Source: Botrytis cinerea B05.10
Lineage: Eukaryota > Ascomycota > Leotiomycetes > Helotiales > Sclerotiniaceae
Direction: 5' to 3'
Length of the DNA: 64,000 bases
Assembly: GCF_000143535.2 (NCBI RefSeq)
Contig: NC_037312.1
Span: 1,550,001 to 1,614,000 of the forward strand
Shown here: positions 43,420-58,238 of the stretch, in pieces
How positions within the stretch are numbered: position 1 is the stretch's first letter
How the letters are laid out: every line of letters begins with the position of its first letter
The notes under the pieces: generated by a model
The model's database searches: none
What the model saw: only the letters and a program-made list of their open reading frames with translations
What the model was told of the DNA's origin: nothing
Made by a program: the position numbers and the translations under genes

Positions 43420-46331
43420 CTACTCTTCTTCATCTTCAACATTCGGTCGAACACCACCTGTAGTTCCACTCCTCGCTCGGCTTGCTGGTGCACTGCCGAC
43501 TAAAGTTCGACCAGGTGCAGCTTGTGATGCGTTGCTAGCAGTCGAGTTGGAAGCCACACCAGCTGATTGTTGTCCTGCTGAATATGATGGGTATAGCGAC
43601 GTCGACGATGGTATACCAGCCCCATCGGGTCCAATTTGACTTCTATTCGAAGCAACGGATGCGTTACGTCCGATTTGACCAGATGGATTTACAGGGAATG
43701 GTGTATATTTTTGATAACCACTTCCACTGCCATATGAAGAGTTATACTCGGTAGAACCTGAAGAGCCTTCATTCATGAAAGAATTTCCGTAAGTTCCTGA
43801 TGCTGAAGGCTCATCTATTGTAACGCTAAAACCAGGGGATGACTGGAATGCACTCGGTGGTAGATGTTCTCCAGGCTTTCGTCTACCTCGGGTGCTTGCT
43901 CTCTTCATGAGAGATGTTCTTTGATTGCTGTATTGGCTGTCGAAATTATTTCCTCCCAAGGTCGACATATCATCGTTGTCATTGTAACTGTTACTATGTG
44001 CAAAGTCTAAGCCGGGGCGCCTTGCATTCAAATGTTCCGCGGCCTCTTCCTCTGTATCTATTGGTCCAAGATCTGGATTTGTATTTTTCAGAGATTTCGT
44101 GGGTACAAGACGTTTTGAGTCTTTAGTGGTTGATGATTTATCCCGTGCTTCGGCGGCCCATTCATCGGTCACAGCGACAGAATAGTTGGGGTTGGCAGGT
44201 CCACCGAGAGCATCTCCACCACCTCCAGGAGCGTTGATCGGAATTTTGCGCAAGGCCAAAACAAGAGCACACATGAACTTGGAACGACGAGCAGCGCGAA
44301 CTGTTTCGTTGTGCCAATTGGATTTATGTCTGATTTCCACCTTGAGTTGGAGCTTATCCATGTTCCCAATGCCCACAGCCTCCAATACAATATCTGGTTG
44401 GAAATCACGAGCATTATCTGGATGACGGACGAAATTTTCCATCTCTGTGCGTAGGAGTTCAATATCCTCGAGAGTAGTATCAAAGGAGATGTACATGTCG
44501 AGTTGTTCCTTCATTGCCTTGCTACGAGTGATGTTCTCAACCCAAAGGTTGTTGAGTACAATATTAGGTACCTGTACCATCTTCATGTTGTCGATGCGTT
44601 TGAAAATGGTGAAAAGTAAGGAAATTTGTTCCACAACAAGGTATTCGGAACTAATGTCGACGCGATCACCAACATCGTATGGATGTTTGACGAAAAGGAA
44701 GATGCAAGAACCAAGGAACTCCTGAGTAGTTGCAGCGAAAACGAAAGATAGAGACAAGAGGGTCGTGCCGGCAGTTGTCAATGTGGTAAGGAAACCAGTA
44801 TCTTGGAAAGCAACTATTCAAATGATTAGAATGTGGCACATCGGTTGGAATTTTGACCTTGTAACTTACTGTAGGCAAAAATGACAATGATAAGAACGAT
44901 AATTAGTAAGACCTGATCAAGAACACCAATGGCCTGTCCAACGTCTCTCATGCTGTTTCCAATCGATTTTCGTTCACGGCCAATATCTACTACTTTCATG
45001 ATCATCTCATCAAGAGAGATATCGCCATTTCCATCGTTGTCCAAAGCTTCAAAGATTTCTTCGGCTTCCATCTTGCGACCAGCGCCAAGGACCTCCTCGA
45101 GATCTTCGGCAGATAAAGAATCCTTGCCTTCGACAGCGAAAGACATCCATAGACGTCTCGCCAATGCCTCGGATGATTTGGTCTTCTCAAGCGCTTCAAT
45201 AACGACGGAGTGAGCAGAATTGGGGTTGAAAACTTGCTTTCCAGTAATTTCAGATGCAATGTTTCCAAAGACCGACGTAACTTTGTCACCAAAACGACCA
45301 ATATCTCCAATAATCTTCATTGGTGCATTTGAACCCGATCTGTTATGACCCAATAGTCTTCTGTTCGTCTTTTGAAGGACGGCTTCGATGCTATCACTGA
45401 TAATGTAGTCTTCTTCCGCAAATTCGGGGCAGTACATTGGAAACAAAGTTCGGGATGCTTCGTAGAGAAGACCGAGCAAGTGGATGAGGTGTTTTGATTC
45501 TTTGATACGTCCATCGAAAGAGCGTCGGTGATAATTGACACTGATCAATTGAACGATGAGTTTCTCTGCCAAGAGTAAGATTGTAGAGATTAAAGTAGGC
45601 ACCAGAACACGCTTCATCGTGTCAGCCCATGGATCCAGGGTGCCATCGTAGTCTTTGCCATTTTTGTGCAGCTTGTTCAATTCTTTACTCGTCAAGGCCG
45701 TGAAGGTGACTAAGCTGGTAATGGCCCATCCAACCAAGGATAATGGAATTTCCAAAGCTCTCAAGATAGTTGCGTACTTTCTCACGCCAGTGCTGACAAC
45801 TCCGCACAAAAACATGAAGATGTAAGGTACGGCTTTAGAACATAGCTTCGAAACCCAAATGCTAAGCCAGATAATCTCAATCCAAGTGAAGAACAAGTAT
45901 AATTTCATTTTGCCAATGGTTGCCGTCGGGTCCATGACAGCGAAGATAACGATTGGTGCGGCGAGTATGATACCAATTGGCGCAACGTAGAACATGTAAC
46001 GAGTGACCACCGAGAAGTTAATGATTGTGTTGTAAAATCTGCCCAAGCCATTGACAGAAACCTCCTCTCCATTTGTTCCTACTCTTGTGGGATGGACCTT
46101 TCTTCTGCCGGCTATCCCTTTTCTAAACATTCCATGCTTCTCATCTTCCTTGCCAGAATCATTTTCCGAGCTTCCTGCCAGTATTCCCTCTCCAGCCTTT
46201 CGTGCTCCCGTGGAAGAGGCTGCAGTTTTCACTTGTGTGAGGGGGATGTTTTCGGTCATATCGCCGCCGTCTATGGGCTGGAAGCCACGCCGCGAGAAAT
46301 CTGTTGGTGATCGAGGGGAGCGAAGTGACAT
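43420..46331 (-). CDS. MscS-family mechanosensitive ion channel with EF-hand
   Basis: Exons 46331-44870 and 44813-43420 (intron 56 bp) give 951 residues. The first 105 residues are hydrophilic. Four to five membrane segments follow (YVAPIGIILAAPIVIFAV, LYLFFTWIEIIWLSIWV, VPYIFMFLCGVVS and others). A canonical EF-hand loop, DNDGNGDISLDE, lies near residue 430. After it come the pore-side helices (QVLLIIVLIIVIFAY, LLSLSFVFAATTQEFLGS) and the MscS beta domain (KHPYDVGDRVDI, VPNIVLNNLWVENI). The last 250 residues are a disordered Ser/Gly/Asn-rich tail. This is the layout of fission-yeast Msy1/Msy2, Ca-regulated channels of internal membranes that respond to hypo-osmotic shock. Position in ER or cell periphery is inferred from those relatives. 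The gene is divergent from the PLPBP gene, 2.8 kb away. Confidence 0.93.
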
Positions 46332-49115
46332 TTAATCGAGAAGTAGGGTGTTCGTGTGGAGAAAGCAAGTATATAACCGCAGATCTTTCTGGAGATCTGA
46401 GATTGGAGCAGTGGCGGGGGAGATGAGATTCCTTGTGGAATGTTGCTCGTCTCGAATGTAAAACTAACAAATTAGAAGCAATAATAATAATAATTTGTAC
46501 AAATGGTGTAACGAGTGAATCTCAAGGGAGAATCAACGCAGATTTCAATCAATTGATAGTCTGCGAAACGAATGTATGGATGCAATGGATTTAATGGATG
46601 GTCGTCATTCGTATAATAACTCGCGTCAAGCGTGTTCGAGGGAGGGGTTTTGATCAACAGTGCAAAGAATAATCAGTTGGATAGATAAGAATTCTGCTAG
46701 TTCCAACAGGAGAATTGGAACCAACTATTTCAACAATGAAACGGAGGAAACAAAGTCCAAAGAGGTGAAAGAAAGAGAGACAGAATGGGGGTAGAATTGA
46801 ATCTATTAAAAGAATGGAAAGAAGTTTTCTTCGTAATCGAAGTTCGATTCGTGTATCTCGATTTTTTCTCTCCTGTTCCGTCTCGTAAGGCAACGAAAGA
46901 TCTAAGAGCAGAAACGGGACATACGAGGTAAAGATTGACAAGAAGAGAGGGGACAGAAATAGTGCTTGTGGAGAAAGCTGAAGATGTAAATCTCGTCCCT
47001 CGAGCTTGAGCAGAAGAAAAATGGAGCCAAGGTCGAACGGGTCGAAAGGGTCGAAAGGGTCGCAGAGAGCAGAAAAGAGTCGAGAAGTGATTATAAGTCT
47101 AATCCTCTACCTAGCTGTCTGTCTGTCTACCTGGTCGGTAGGGACTTCGATGCCATCTAACAAATTTCTCAAGACTGGGGTTCGAGATGAACATTCTGTA
47201 TGAAAGGCACGGAGCATTTGCAAGGGGTCAAGCAAGGGAGGGTCGAGATTCAAGAATGGTCGAGAATGCAAGGTACCGACAGCCACCCATGGCCACCATA
47301 GCCAATAGGGATTTCTAACGGGCCACCACGGCCACCATGGGCCACCCAAAAATACGAAACACCAAACACCAAGAAAAGAGTTCAACCTCTAATATTAGAG
47401 CGATGGAAGACTAGCCTGCCCATTCGCCCTCCTGAAAAATGCATTTACCTATCATACAAAGAGAGAGATCTGGGACAAAAAACCAAGTGAGAGTGTGTAC
47501 GGAGCAAAGAAACAAGAAATACTCAGGTAGGCAATCGGGTAAAGCTCCTCATGGCCTTACGAGTTTCACGACGGGGGGTTAAGGGGCTTCCTGCGTAATA
47601 TTGTACATTAGTCCCCTCGTATACGGAAGGAATATGCAACGATGATCATGGACTAGAAGAAGAATTTTGCATGTGTTGCATGTGTTGCATGTGTTGCATG
47701 AGAACGCCTGCATCCAGATTCGAAGAGAGGGAGTTCTTGAAGTCTCCGTATGCGGTCCTTCATCGTCACTCCTCATCGTCTGTGGCGACTCGTCATGATC
47801 TTGCTCCATCGTCCACGTATCTCAGTCCGATCCAAGTTTAGGCCAATGCCTCCGTGTGTGTATTCTGCAATGTACCCTACGACGTACCAGTGTTCTGCGA
47901 TGTACAAGCAGTCTCCAGTTTACCCAAATCGAACCTAAGAAAAACAAACTACTGAACAGTGCGGATCTCCAATTGCACACAGCCGCTTCCTGATCAAATC
48001 ATGAATTGGACTCGCCGATGATGTACATCTTGGGAGGGAAAAATGTGGGAAGTTTGGTAGATCCGTCGACCATCTCAGCCACTACTTTTGGAGCATGACG
48101 AGAGAGGCTCCAGAATTATCGTGATCTTGGGAAATCATGCTCCAGTAACCTTATGTTGGAACGTGGAACGTGGATGGTGGAAAATCTAATGGTACACAAC
48201 GCCAGAGTCAAGTGTAGTGGAAACATTTCCCAACGTACAATGCACAAGACAGAGAAGAAGATCCAGATTGAACTGTGCTTCTACCATCTTCGAGATAGTG
48301 CACATTGCTTGCTTGCTTCACATTCCGGTACACATACTGTGCGCTGCTCCATTCATATAACCTCCTTCATCCTCATGCACTCACTCCATGCATGTACTCC
48401 ATGTACTTTTAATATCTATGCATAACGATAATCTCATCAAATCACACCCACACGCAATCAACCTACTCTGCATGCTTCGTAATAATAAATCCTTATCTTG
48501 AAAATCATCCTTCGAATCCAAGCCACCACCACCTGCACGACCTTTCAACGTCTGAGTCTTCGAAAAATTGTCCCTTCTCGCCCATCTCGACCATCTCGAC
48601 CACAAACTTCCAACATCCGTCCACTTAACTCACCACCAACTCATCAACAATTACGTCGAGGGAGGTACGCATCACCAACGACACTATTCTGTGCCTCCTT
48701 CCTAGACCTTGAGTCACCTACCCGCACTAGGCTCATCCTCGCTATTGCGTTCTCGACCACATTGGATGATTGAACACATAAACAGTGACATGCGAAGAAT
48801 CCACACCTCGTCTGGTCTCAAAGTCCCAAACAGGCAAAACCCCTGGCATAGAGTTTGATTGCTGCGTGGATGCCATGCTTTACCGAAATGCAAAAAAAAA
48901 AAAATCATTCAAAAGGTTTTTATCTAGCAAGATCTTTCGTGTCTGTAACAAATATCGTCCATGCCTTGCTTCCTTTTCCCAGTGCCAAGTAATTCCGCTC
49001 CGCTCCACCCACAATCCAGATTCTTATCGATAAACTTACACAAACCTTCGTTGCAAAACCACCAAATCAACACTCAACAGTCAACAACAAACGCAACCCA
49101 GATCTGAATCTGAAA
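46332..49115. other. 2.8-kb divergent intergenic region
   Basis: Upstream of the channel (minus) and PLPBP (plus) genes. It contains a 10-bp GGTCGAAAGG repeat (about 47031-47062), CCACCATGG-type repeats (about 47280-47345) and a 9-bp GCATGTGTT repeat (47669-47700). No gene is supported. Confidence 0.5.
47669..47700. repeat. 9-bp tandem repeat, about 3.5 copies
   Basis: The unit GCATGTGTT is repeated without mismatch. Together with the 10-bp repeat at about 47031-47062 it marks the region as repeat-prone. Confidence 0.85.
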
Positions 49116-50367
<1,252 letters not shown>

Positions 50368-50896
50368 TCGTGTATTGTCTATTCCAGGATATTTTCATTC
50401 TCGCTCTCCTATATCATATGAGTAAAGAAGGACTTTTTGCATTGCGCCTATATTGCAAACACCAGCCATATAATCGGTGGAGAACATGCGAGGATTGGTT
50501 TACTAAGGTTAAATGGGTAGCTTACGGTTTGTAGTTTGTCTTTTAAACTTGCAGCTGGAGCGGAAGAATATTCAATTGAAGATAAATGCCACTCACTACT
50601 TTGCTTGATGTCACTTGTAAAGCCATCTTTAGATAGACACTAATCGACAATATGACGTTGTAGAGATGTTCCAACCTTAGTAGTTCTTACAGGATTTCAT
50701 CATTTCACACAAAGAAGTACCAATTAAAAAATCCAAAATTCATTTCATAAAGTCATAAGCAAGCTACCCTGCGTAACCCATCCATCACAAGTGAAGCAAC
50801 TCCCCGCCCCGTCCAAACCCCCAAACCCCAAGAAAAATAACCTCAACGTGCTCTCTCTCTCTCTCTCTCTATCTCTCCGCGTCCCGCTCTCTCACA
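50368..50896. other. Convergent intergenic with CT tract
   Basis: 3' flanks of the PLPBP gene (plus) and the cysteine-tailed gene (minus). A CT dinucleotide tract lies at 50851-50876. Confidence 0.55.
50851..50876. repeat. CT microsatellite
   Basis: Ten CT units, then ATCTCT, in plus-strand orientation, 20 bases beyond the stop of the minus-strand cysteine-tailed gene. Confidence 0.9.
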
Positions 50897-51308
50897 CTAG
50901 CAACAACACTCCAAACATTCAAAACAAGCCAATCCGGCACAAATTCCACAGCACAATCCTCCGTTTCCTCCGCCACCTCTCTGGTGTACGGGTACGCTTC
51001 CTGCGGCGTGTGCGCTGCCCGATACGTGCGATTCGCTGCTGCTGGTGCGGGAGAGGGTGCCGGTGGGGGTGGGTGACATGGACATGGTGGCGTGTTTGGA
51101 CTTTGGGAGGGGGGTTAGCGTGGGTTTGGGTTTGGGAGGGAGAGAAGGGAAGGGAAGGAAGGGTTAGAGTGGGAGATGAAGATGAAGGTAGAAATGGACG
51201 TACAGGTTCTCTCATTTCAAAATCTTGACCTTTGGCGTTGTAGGCAGCGGGTGGTTGACGGATCATGGCTGGGTGGAGGGTGGTGCGGGGGTTTGTGGCG
51301 GCGACCAT
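50897..51308 (-). CDS. Small cysteine-tailed (CYSTM-like) protein, two exons
   Basis: Exons 51308-51204 and 51100-50897 join in frame to 102 residues. The 103-bp intron has a GTACGT donor and GCTAACCCCCCTCCCAAAG at its 3' end, a good branch-acceptor pair. Neither exon is impressive alone. Exon 1 encodes MVAATNPRTTLHPAMIRQPP followed by AAYNAKGQDFEMREP; exon 2 runs through a Ser/Thr/Gly linker to GGLCCGICAGLACFECLECCC at the C-terminus. That tail, with six or more cysteines mixed with small and hydrophobic residues, matches fungal members of the cysteine-rich transmembrane (CYSTM) type: Gln/Pro/Gly-rich front and membrane-associated, probably palmitoylated Cys tail. Yeast and plant relatives are linked to stress and plasma-membrane association. 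The competing frames across exon 2 lack this feature. Confidence 0.62.
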
Positions 51309-51471
51309 GTTTTCAGATTTGGTGGGTTGGGAGGTGTATGGATAGATGGATAGATGGATGTATTTGTTTGATCGTAATCCGATCGAATTTTCTGACTATC
51401 AGAACTCGGTTTGATAAATTGGAGGATGATAGATTTGGATGGGAGACGGAGGAGTTTGGGATGTTGCGAGT

Positions 51472-51489
51472 GAGAGAGAGAGAGAGAGA
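51472..51489. repeat. GA microsatellite
   Basis: An uninterrupted GA run in the upstream region of the minus-strand cysteine-tailed gene, where it reads as a CT-rich promoter tract. Confidence 0.9.
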
Positions 51490-54400
51490 TTGAGTGAGTG
51501 AGGGAGGGAGATGGAAAGAGATAATTCCAATTGAACTCGCAAGCAAAAATAATAAAATACAGTAGGTAGTAAGCAAACAGCACAAACAAATTCACTCTCA
51601 GGGTCACCCGCACTCTTCTTATACCTGCTCAGCACTCCTCCACGGCAAAACATCCCAGCCGCAGCCAACGGCGATCCTCAAAGGTTCATCCATCCATAAC
51701 CGTACCGAACCCAATATAATCGTGATGTAAGCCTTTACGTGTGATACAAGCAAGACGAGCTTGGCTGCTTGGCGCCCTACAGCGGTATCCTCGCTCACGA
51801 CCGCCCGCATGCATCCATATGCGACGCTGCGATTCGCGGGTGTGTGTGTGGCTTTGATGTGCATGCTTGCACGATGCCGGGTATGAGATGAAGGTGTAAA
51901 TTTGGGGAGGGGGTCACATGCGGGGATCATGATGGCTGGGTGCTGTGCTGAGGTCGGATCACTGACCTTATAGTGGGTGTGCACAGATGGGCGGACGCAT
52001 TGAGAAGCAAGCGCAATTCTGCTCTGTGTGTAGACTGCGAAATTGAGGGAGAAATTGAGTTTGGAACTTTGTGCTGGGGGGGTTCTCTTTATAAGATTTG
52101 GATGGAGAGTTTATCGCGCGAGTATTAAAATAGATAGATATCTACGAATTCTACTGCGGATATGTTGGGCTGGGAAACATCCCATTTCGATTCCAGTATC
52201 AGAACTTCCTTCTAGGCAGTCAGGCAGTCAGTCAGTCAGTCCTATGAGTGCATGTCCCACTAGTTTAGTAAGTTCGTTGGTGGTTTATGCGTTGGGATTT
52301 ATTAAGGACTGGGTGTTGAAACGGTTGGTACAAGATCCTCGTTTGGATGAACTGCAAGTGAACGAAAAGAATCACGGGGGTTGTTTGAGATAGAGATGCT
52401 GCATTTGTACAATCAAAGACCATATTATACTGCGCATTCTCGCATTCTCGCATTCTCGCAAATGCTGTCTGTCTGTCTGTCTGGTGTTACTGCAAATAGG
52501 TATTAAAAATGTCACTACTTTGCGCTAGCTGCAGGGCTGAGTCGGATGTATCGGCATGTCTGACTAGCATCGGTAGCCGGTAAAAGCGGGGCCTTGAAGG
52601 TTCTGGATTCGATATTGGGGTTGGCGCCCTTGGATTGGATTGGAGGAAGAAAATTCGTTTCTATTATTATACAAGATGAGAGTGTATAAATCAAAGCTCA
52701 GTGTTTAAGTTACCCGAGAGCTTTCCATGAGGGTATCAGCGAACCGTCCAATGCTCTCTGACTGCTCCGCCAGAAATAAAAAAGTCACTATATCATACAT
52801 TGTGTTACATCTACTATGAGCTTCTAAACTTCTGTGATTTTTGGGCTTGTTGTGTCATCTATCATCTTGCTACTTTTCTATTCGAATTTCTCGCCAAATT
52901 CTGAACTCTCGTTAAGTGTTTAAATTATATTTTCTCCGTGCTGTCGAATAATGTTGTCCGTCTGGTGCAAGAATCAAGCCTCATCCGTGTCGAGATCTGT
53001 GTAATAACGTCCTTCTCAAACTCAAATTGAAACTAACACTAGATGATCTAGAGGCAGGACTATCAAGTATAAGAATTGTTGTCGAGATTTCTACTACTAA
53101 TAAACTTCACACGATAAAACTCCGATTGAGCTTTGAAGGTCATGGTTATGTCTCCCATGCTTTCTACCTTTAGAGGCTAAGGCTTTTTCATCTGAAGTGC
53201 CATAATTTACGGTCATTGGATACGGAGTTCGAATATTCGTAGTGTAAGTTCCCGTTGTCAAGATACTCTAGCCTGATCAATTATACCTGAAGGTTTCTGT
53301 AACTCGGTAAATGAATCGTTTGAGGCTGAACTGATCAAAAAAGGATAACGATTGAGAGGGTGGTTGATTGTTTCCAGTCGATGGCAGTTAAAGAGCACTA
53401 GATTTTTCGAATGAGACTGTATATAGAGTGTCCAGGTTGAGAAAGCATGCGAAATGACAATGTAGTCGCAAAATGGTGGCGGGCAAGTATGGTCAGGTAG
53501 GTAGGTAGATCATGTGTATGCATGACTGACTATACGCGTTCAAGAATCTTTAATTATTATAGGCAGCTCGATTTTTAGATTCCACATTGAAAAAAAATTA
53601 AAAAAAATTGGGCAATCGTTTTGAACGGTCGCGGGGTAGAGGAGAAATTGGCTGAATATTCGTTAGCGAACTTGTGCAGTAAGTTATGGATGATCGAGAA
53701 CCTAGGATAGATGAATGGAAAATGCTGAAACGAGTGTCCGGAAGCTCTTATGCTTAATTTTCAAAAAGAGTCAAAAAGATAAAAGGGCTTTTGGCCAAGT
53801 AGACGTCGACAGATGTACGAGTATCTGAAAGTTAGGTTAAAATCCCTTGTACGTACCTAGAATCTTCAGATCATCATTGTGAATGTACTGCACTTAATGA
53901 TCTTGTATGAGAGTTGGAATAAGGATAGAAAGACGACTAGACTGCAGCCAGAACTGTCAGAGCTTCAATATCGAACTCGCCAAAATGATGTATATTTTAG
54001 AGGTGTAAATCCGACTTGATGGCCATATCATGACCAATCATATGATACCATTTGACCCGACAGAGCTAACCTCACGACAGTCATATGAATATCACATGGT
54101 TGAATTGTTAGATAATCTGAAGTTTTTACATGAGATGGTTTGTGTTATTCAAAATCCATACCATCTTTGATATGGCAGTTGATAAAGAAAAAACGCGATG
54201 GACAGACTTGGTCTGACAGTGTAATCATCTTACGGCCATCTCATAACCCTAGTACATGTGCAATTGTTTTAAGATCATCTTTGGCTTTTGTTGTCCTTTG
54301 ATTCCGGATTTTCAATTTTTTGAGAGTGACCATCATCAAGCATCGGCAAATGGGCGCCAATCCGCGCTCCCAATAAGGGCTAGTTTAACAAATTTGAAAG

Positions 54401-57400
54401 TTGCCTAGTATCCTGTTCTTGGGAGAGGGCAAGGGGCAGTCTCTGACACCACTTTCTAAGCGCCGACATTGCTAATTGAACCATGGGATAACAACTAGGC
54501 TCGAATCCAGTGTCCATATCTGGAATTACGACTTTAGGCTCTCGTTTATGTAGCTCACTAGTGTGGCGAGTCTCATTCCAGAAGTTGCTCGGAGAAGAGC
54601 GGAAGCCAACTGAAGGGTCGGAAATAGTATGTATAGTAAGCGTACTGAACTGAACGTTTGAAAATGCACATAGTGTACAATAAAAACTTTGCAGATAGAA
54701 ACATTCGAGTATTTCTCAAACGATGAGAGGCTTTAAGCTGATCGAATGGAGCAATGACTTTCCTGCAGAAGACTCTAACAGACTGATATCTTCTCTCAAG
54801 CAGCGGTATAGGTCGCACTTTGAATTTACTACCGACGTCACATTCCGCAGAGTTCAATTTGTACTTTGAATGGATAGTTCCCTGCATATTGTTGCAAGAC
54901 ATCTGTTCACGTGTAGCCGTCGAATGGCCCGTGATATTCTCAAGGCTGTCCTTTTGATTGCACTAATCATGAACACCATTAAAACGTTCATTTTGTGGCT
55001 CTAGGATATATCATGCTGTATTTCCCAAAGCGAATATCGGACACTCCTTCCCATAGGAAAAGTGATATCGTGCCAGACCATAAATTGTGGCTCGTCTCAG
55101 CACCAATGAGTCACTAAACCCCTTTGATCCTCCGATGTCACTGTGTCCTTGGGAGACAATATTTCAGGAATGGCTACCATTTTGGTGAGTTGAACAATTG
55201 TTCTTCAATACTTTGGATACTACGCCCTGAATCTTCAACAATATCTGCACAATGAGTACCCATTCTTCATGTATGCAGGTAAGCGATTAGCCCTTGGTAA
55301 CATATCCAGGGTAATCCTTGACAATGTTGTAATTTTACAACGAAAACAGTATATACATAGAGTTAGAAGCATTGCCGATTGTGCTTTGTATTGCGTTATA
55401 GCCTATAGGATTCCTGAATTCATCGACTTTGGAAGAAAGCTTTTGCCAAACCATTTTTCCATTGTCATTTTCCCCCGACGGGTAAGTGTATGAGACTTCA
55501 TGCATCTGATTAATTTGTGTAACACGCCTTCCGGCCCCGTACAATAGATTGGTACATATTGAATTATTCGACGAGTATATGATAGGGAACTTTTGGCTGC
55601 ATCACAGCCCTGTGTCACCAACGTGTAACCATAATTATCGTGTAATTATAGATGAGAGGTACTGGGCTAAGCAGAAGGGGCAGCCCGATGAACCTCGATT
55701 TCCCAAGACTTCTGGAGGTAGACCCAAGAATTCCGATCCTAGTATCAGTTGCTCATCCCTTTGCAAGAAGAACTATCTTCCGCTCATGAATCTAAAATAG
55801 TGCCGGTAGTTAGCAAAAATAATTTGCGCTACAAGATTTAAATCGCTTCAGCGAGTTTCACGTGATGATATTTTTCGCATACTGCGCGAGCTGCGGCTGC
55901 TGGGAAAATACTCCACCTCACTAGCATGGATTGTGCCATAGAAGGGGTTTTGGATGTTGAGCAACATGGAAATATATATATCGTAGTGATCCCACCTGGT
56001 TATGGCACCTTTGTTTGTTTCCATTCTCGAGAGCAAATGTATTTATGCGTTTATTGATTTCCTTCACGAGCTTGACTGAACCTCCATCAGTTCGCTCCTG
56101 GCCAAGCAATGAGACTTCTCGAGAAGTCAGAAATCGGAGATGGAGATTAATTCGAGTAATCATTACCTGCATCGGGTCCCAAAAACGACATGAGTCCTAG
56201 GATGTTGGCTCCCCGAAAGGCTTTATCCCCCGGGCCTGGAGCGACACTCCCTGTTGTCTGACTGATGTTGTCGAAACCCTCGAGATCCTCTCTGGAACTG
56301 CTTTCCCCCTCGCTCTTGGTTGCCTTTCCAACTCGATTTCAACTTCTCCAACTTTATTTCGCCATGTGCCGAGAGTTTCATTTGACAACTAAATTTGGGA
56401 TTATCTTCGGCAGGCAACTGATGACGGAAGGTAAAAGCTTCGAAAAGCTTTGCGTTCGGTACTTGCAAACGAGCACGGTGGAAATGAAATCGAGTACTGC
56501 AACGGCTTCGAGGCTCAAACCTTCTGTCATTGGCTTCGCATCAGAGCTAAGCGTTTGCCGTCCTGCCGATCGAGCCCCGCCTTCCAAAGCTTCCAGAAGC
56601 TTGAAACTCATTTTCTGGTAGCGAGCATCGTCGTTATTCTCCACACCGGTCTCACTTTAATCCTCAGCAACAATGTCTCAATTCGAATTTCCTAGAGTAG
56701 GATCCGCATATCTGGACAAATTGCCAGGACTTAAAGGGAAGCAGAGCAAATGTTCAATTGAAAGAAACAGAAAGTATGATACCGGCGATTTGACAATCAC
56801 ATTGCAAAAACCAGCTTACCTTACATCTCAGACACGCTCGATCTACTGGACGGCAGGTAAATCAACTGCACATGGCAACGGGATGAACTGGTGTAAGCCC
56901 TTGGTTTGTGTGGCAGATACCAACTAAAAAAGATCAAGGATCTCGAGACAATTGAAGATTTCAATATTGGATTCTCAACCTGAGCACAATGGCTGAATTT
57001 TGGCATGAAATCTGTGTCTGATATAGATTCTGAGGAGAAGAATACGAAGTCGAGAAGTATATCGGGTAGACCGGAGGAAAAGGAGCCAACTCTAAAATCC
57101 CAAATAGCTGCGCCTTCTTTTCGATTTGAGGTTTCGTCAACACATGTACCATCATCACATTCACCACCCGAGGAAGACAGTATCATGCAAGAGAAATATC
57201 CACACTTATTCTCAAATACTATTTCAGCACCTGCAAACCCTCATTCCAAAAACGACTAGTTCAGCATTCATCTGTGGTACTCGACTTGTCATATTTGATG
57301 GGTGTCTTGTTTAACAGGCGACCTGACTACCAAACCACAAGCAATAATGTTTTCGAACTTGACCGGCCGATGATGATGCGCACATTGCTATACATCTTGG

Positions 57401-58238
57401 GACGTCATATGAACAGCCATAGTGTACTATCGGGAAATATCGCATGTACGGTTTATTGCAATGTCTGGTAATCGCACTGTCATGAATCGTGGGACCCGGA
57501 ATCCTCATTGCAAGGCTCTTGCAAAGTCTTGACTGACACTGTGGGATTGACGGGTAAGTCCCCGCCTCCGAGACATTTGAGTATTATTCATGATTCGAAA
57601 TGGCAATTCTTGCGAATACTACAAGTCATGGTTTCATGCGGTGTTTAGTCTGCTTTTATCCGGATACCTATTTGCCCTCGGCATGTGGATCCTTCTCATC
57701 TTGAGTGCTTTAGCAATAACAGAAGTTTCCAATCTGTTGATTCTTGAAAATACTGTTTACATCATTGTGTCACTAGATCTCCACGAAGCTCGCCAGCTTT
57801 AGCTAGTGTGTCTGTGGTAATTGGGCATACTGTTCTGGCAGAGCAAAGTCCAGCCGTTCCTGGAGCTCTGATTCCCGAGGTGTCTCCTGAGACAAGATGC
57901 ACGTCGTTAAGAGTGTCGGGCATACCTGCTCAAAGTGCGCCTGCGTCAATAGCCTCGATGACCCGCGTTGAATTGGATAAACAGGGGTTAATGGTGCGAA
58001 CCACGCGACTCTCTTCACTCAACTTACTTATGGGTGGACAGAAATTGATTGCATTGCGACCATCTAATGTACTGACTCGGGACTTCTGTATGATAAGCAC
58101 TTGGAAGTCCATAACCGCCTCAAACCCGAGCAGGCCCCTGATATCAACAAGGCGCAAACACATCCGATCGTCTGATCGTTCGATGTAGCTTTTACTAGCC
58201 TCATGCATAATCGAAAGGCAGTTTGGAATATCTGCTGA

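Noticed and set aside
51263..51668. Overlapping minus-strand Ser/Leu/His-rich frames
   Set aside because: Low-complexity products of the GA and GATG repeats upstream of the cysteine-tailed gene.
54480..54510. B-box-like GGCTCGAATCC suggesting a tRNA
   Set aside because: No pairing T-stem and no A-box at the right distance.
56160..56340. Minus-strand Gly/Pro/Ala-rich frame with a GTAATG donor-like end
   Set aside because: Short, preceded by a stop, no believable partner exon; GC-rich DNA gives such residues by chance.
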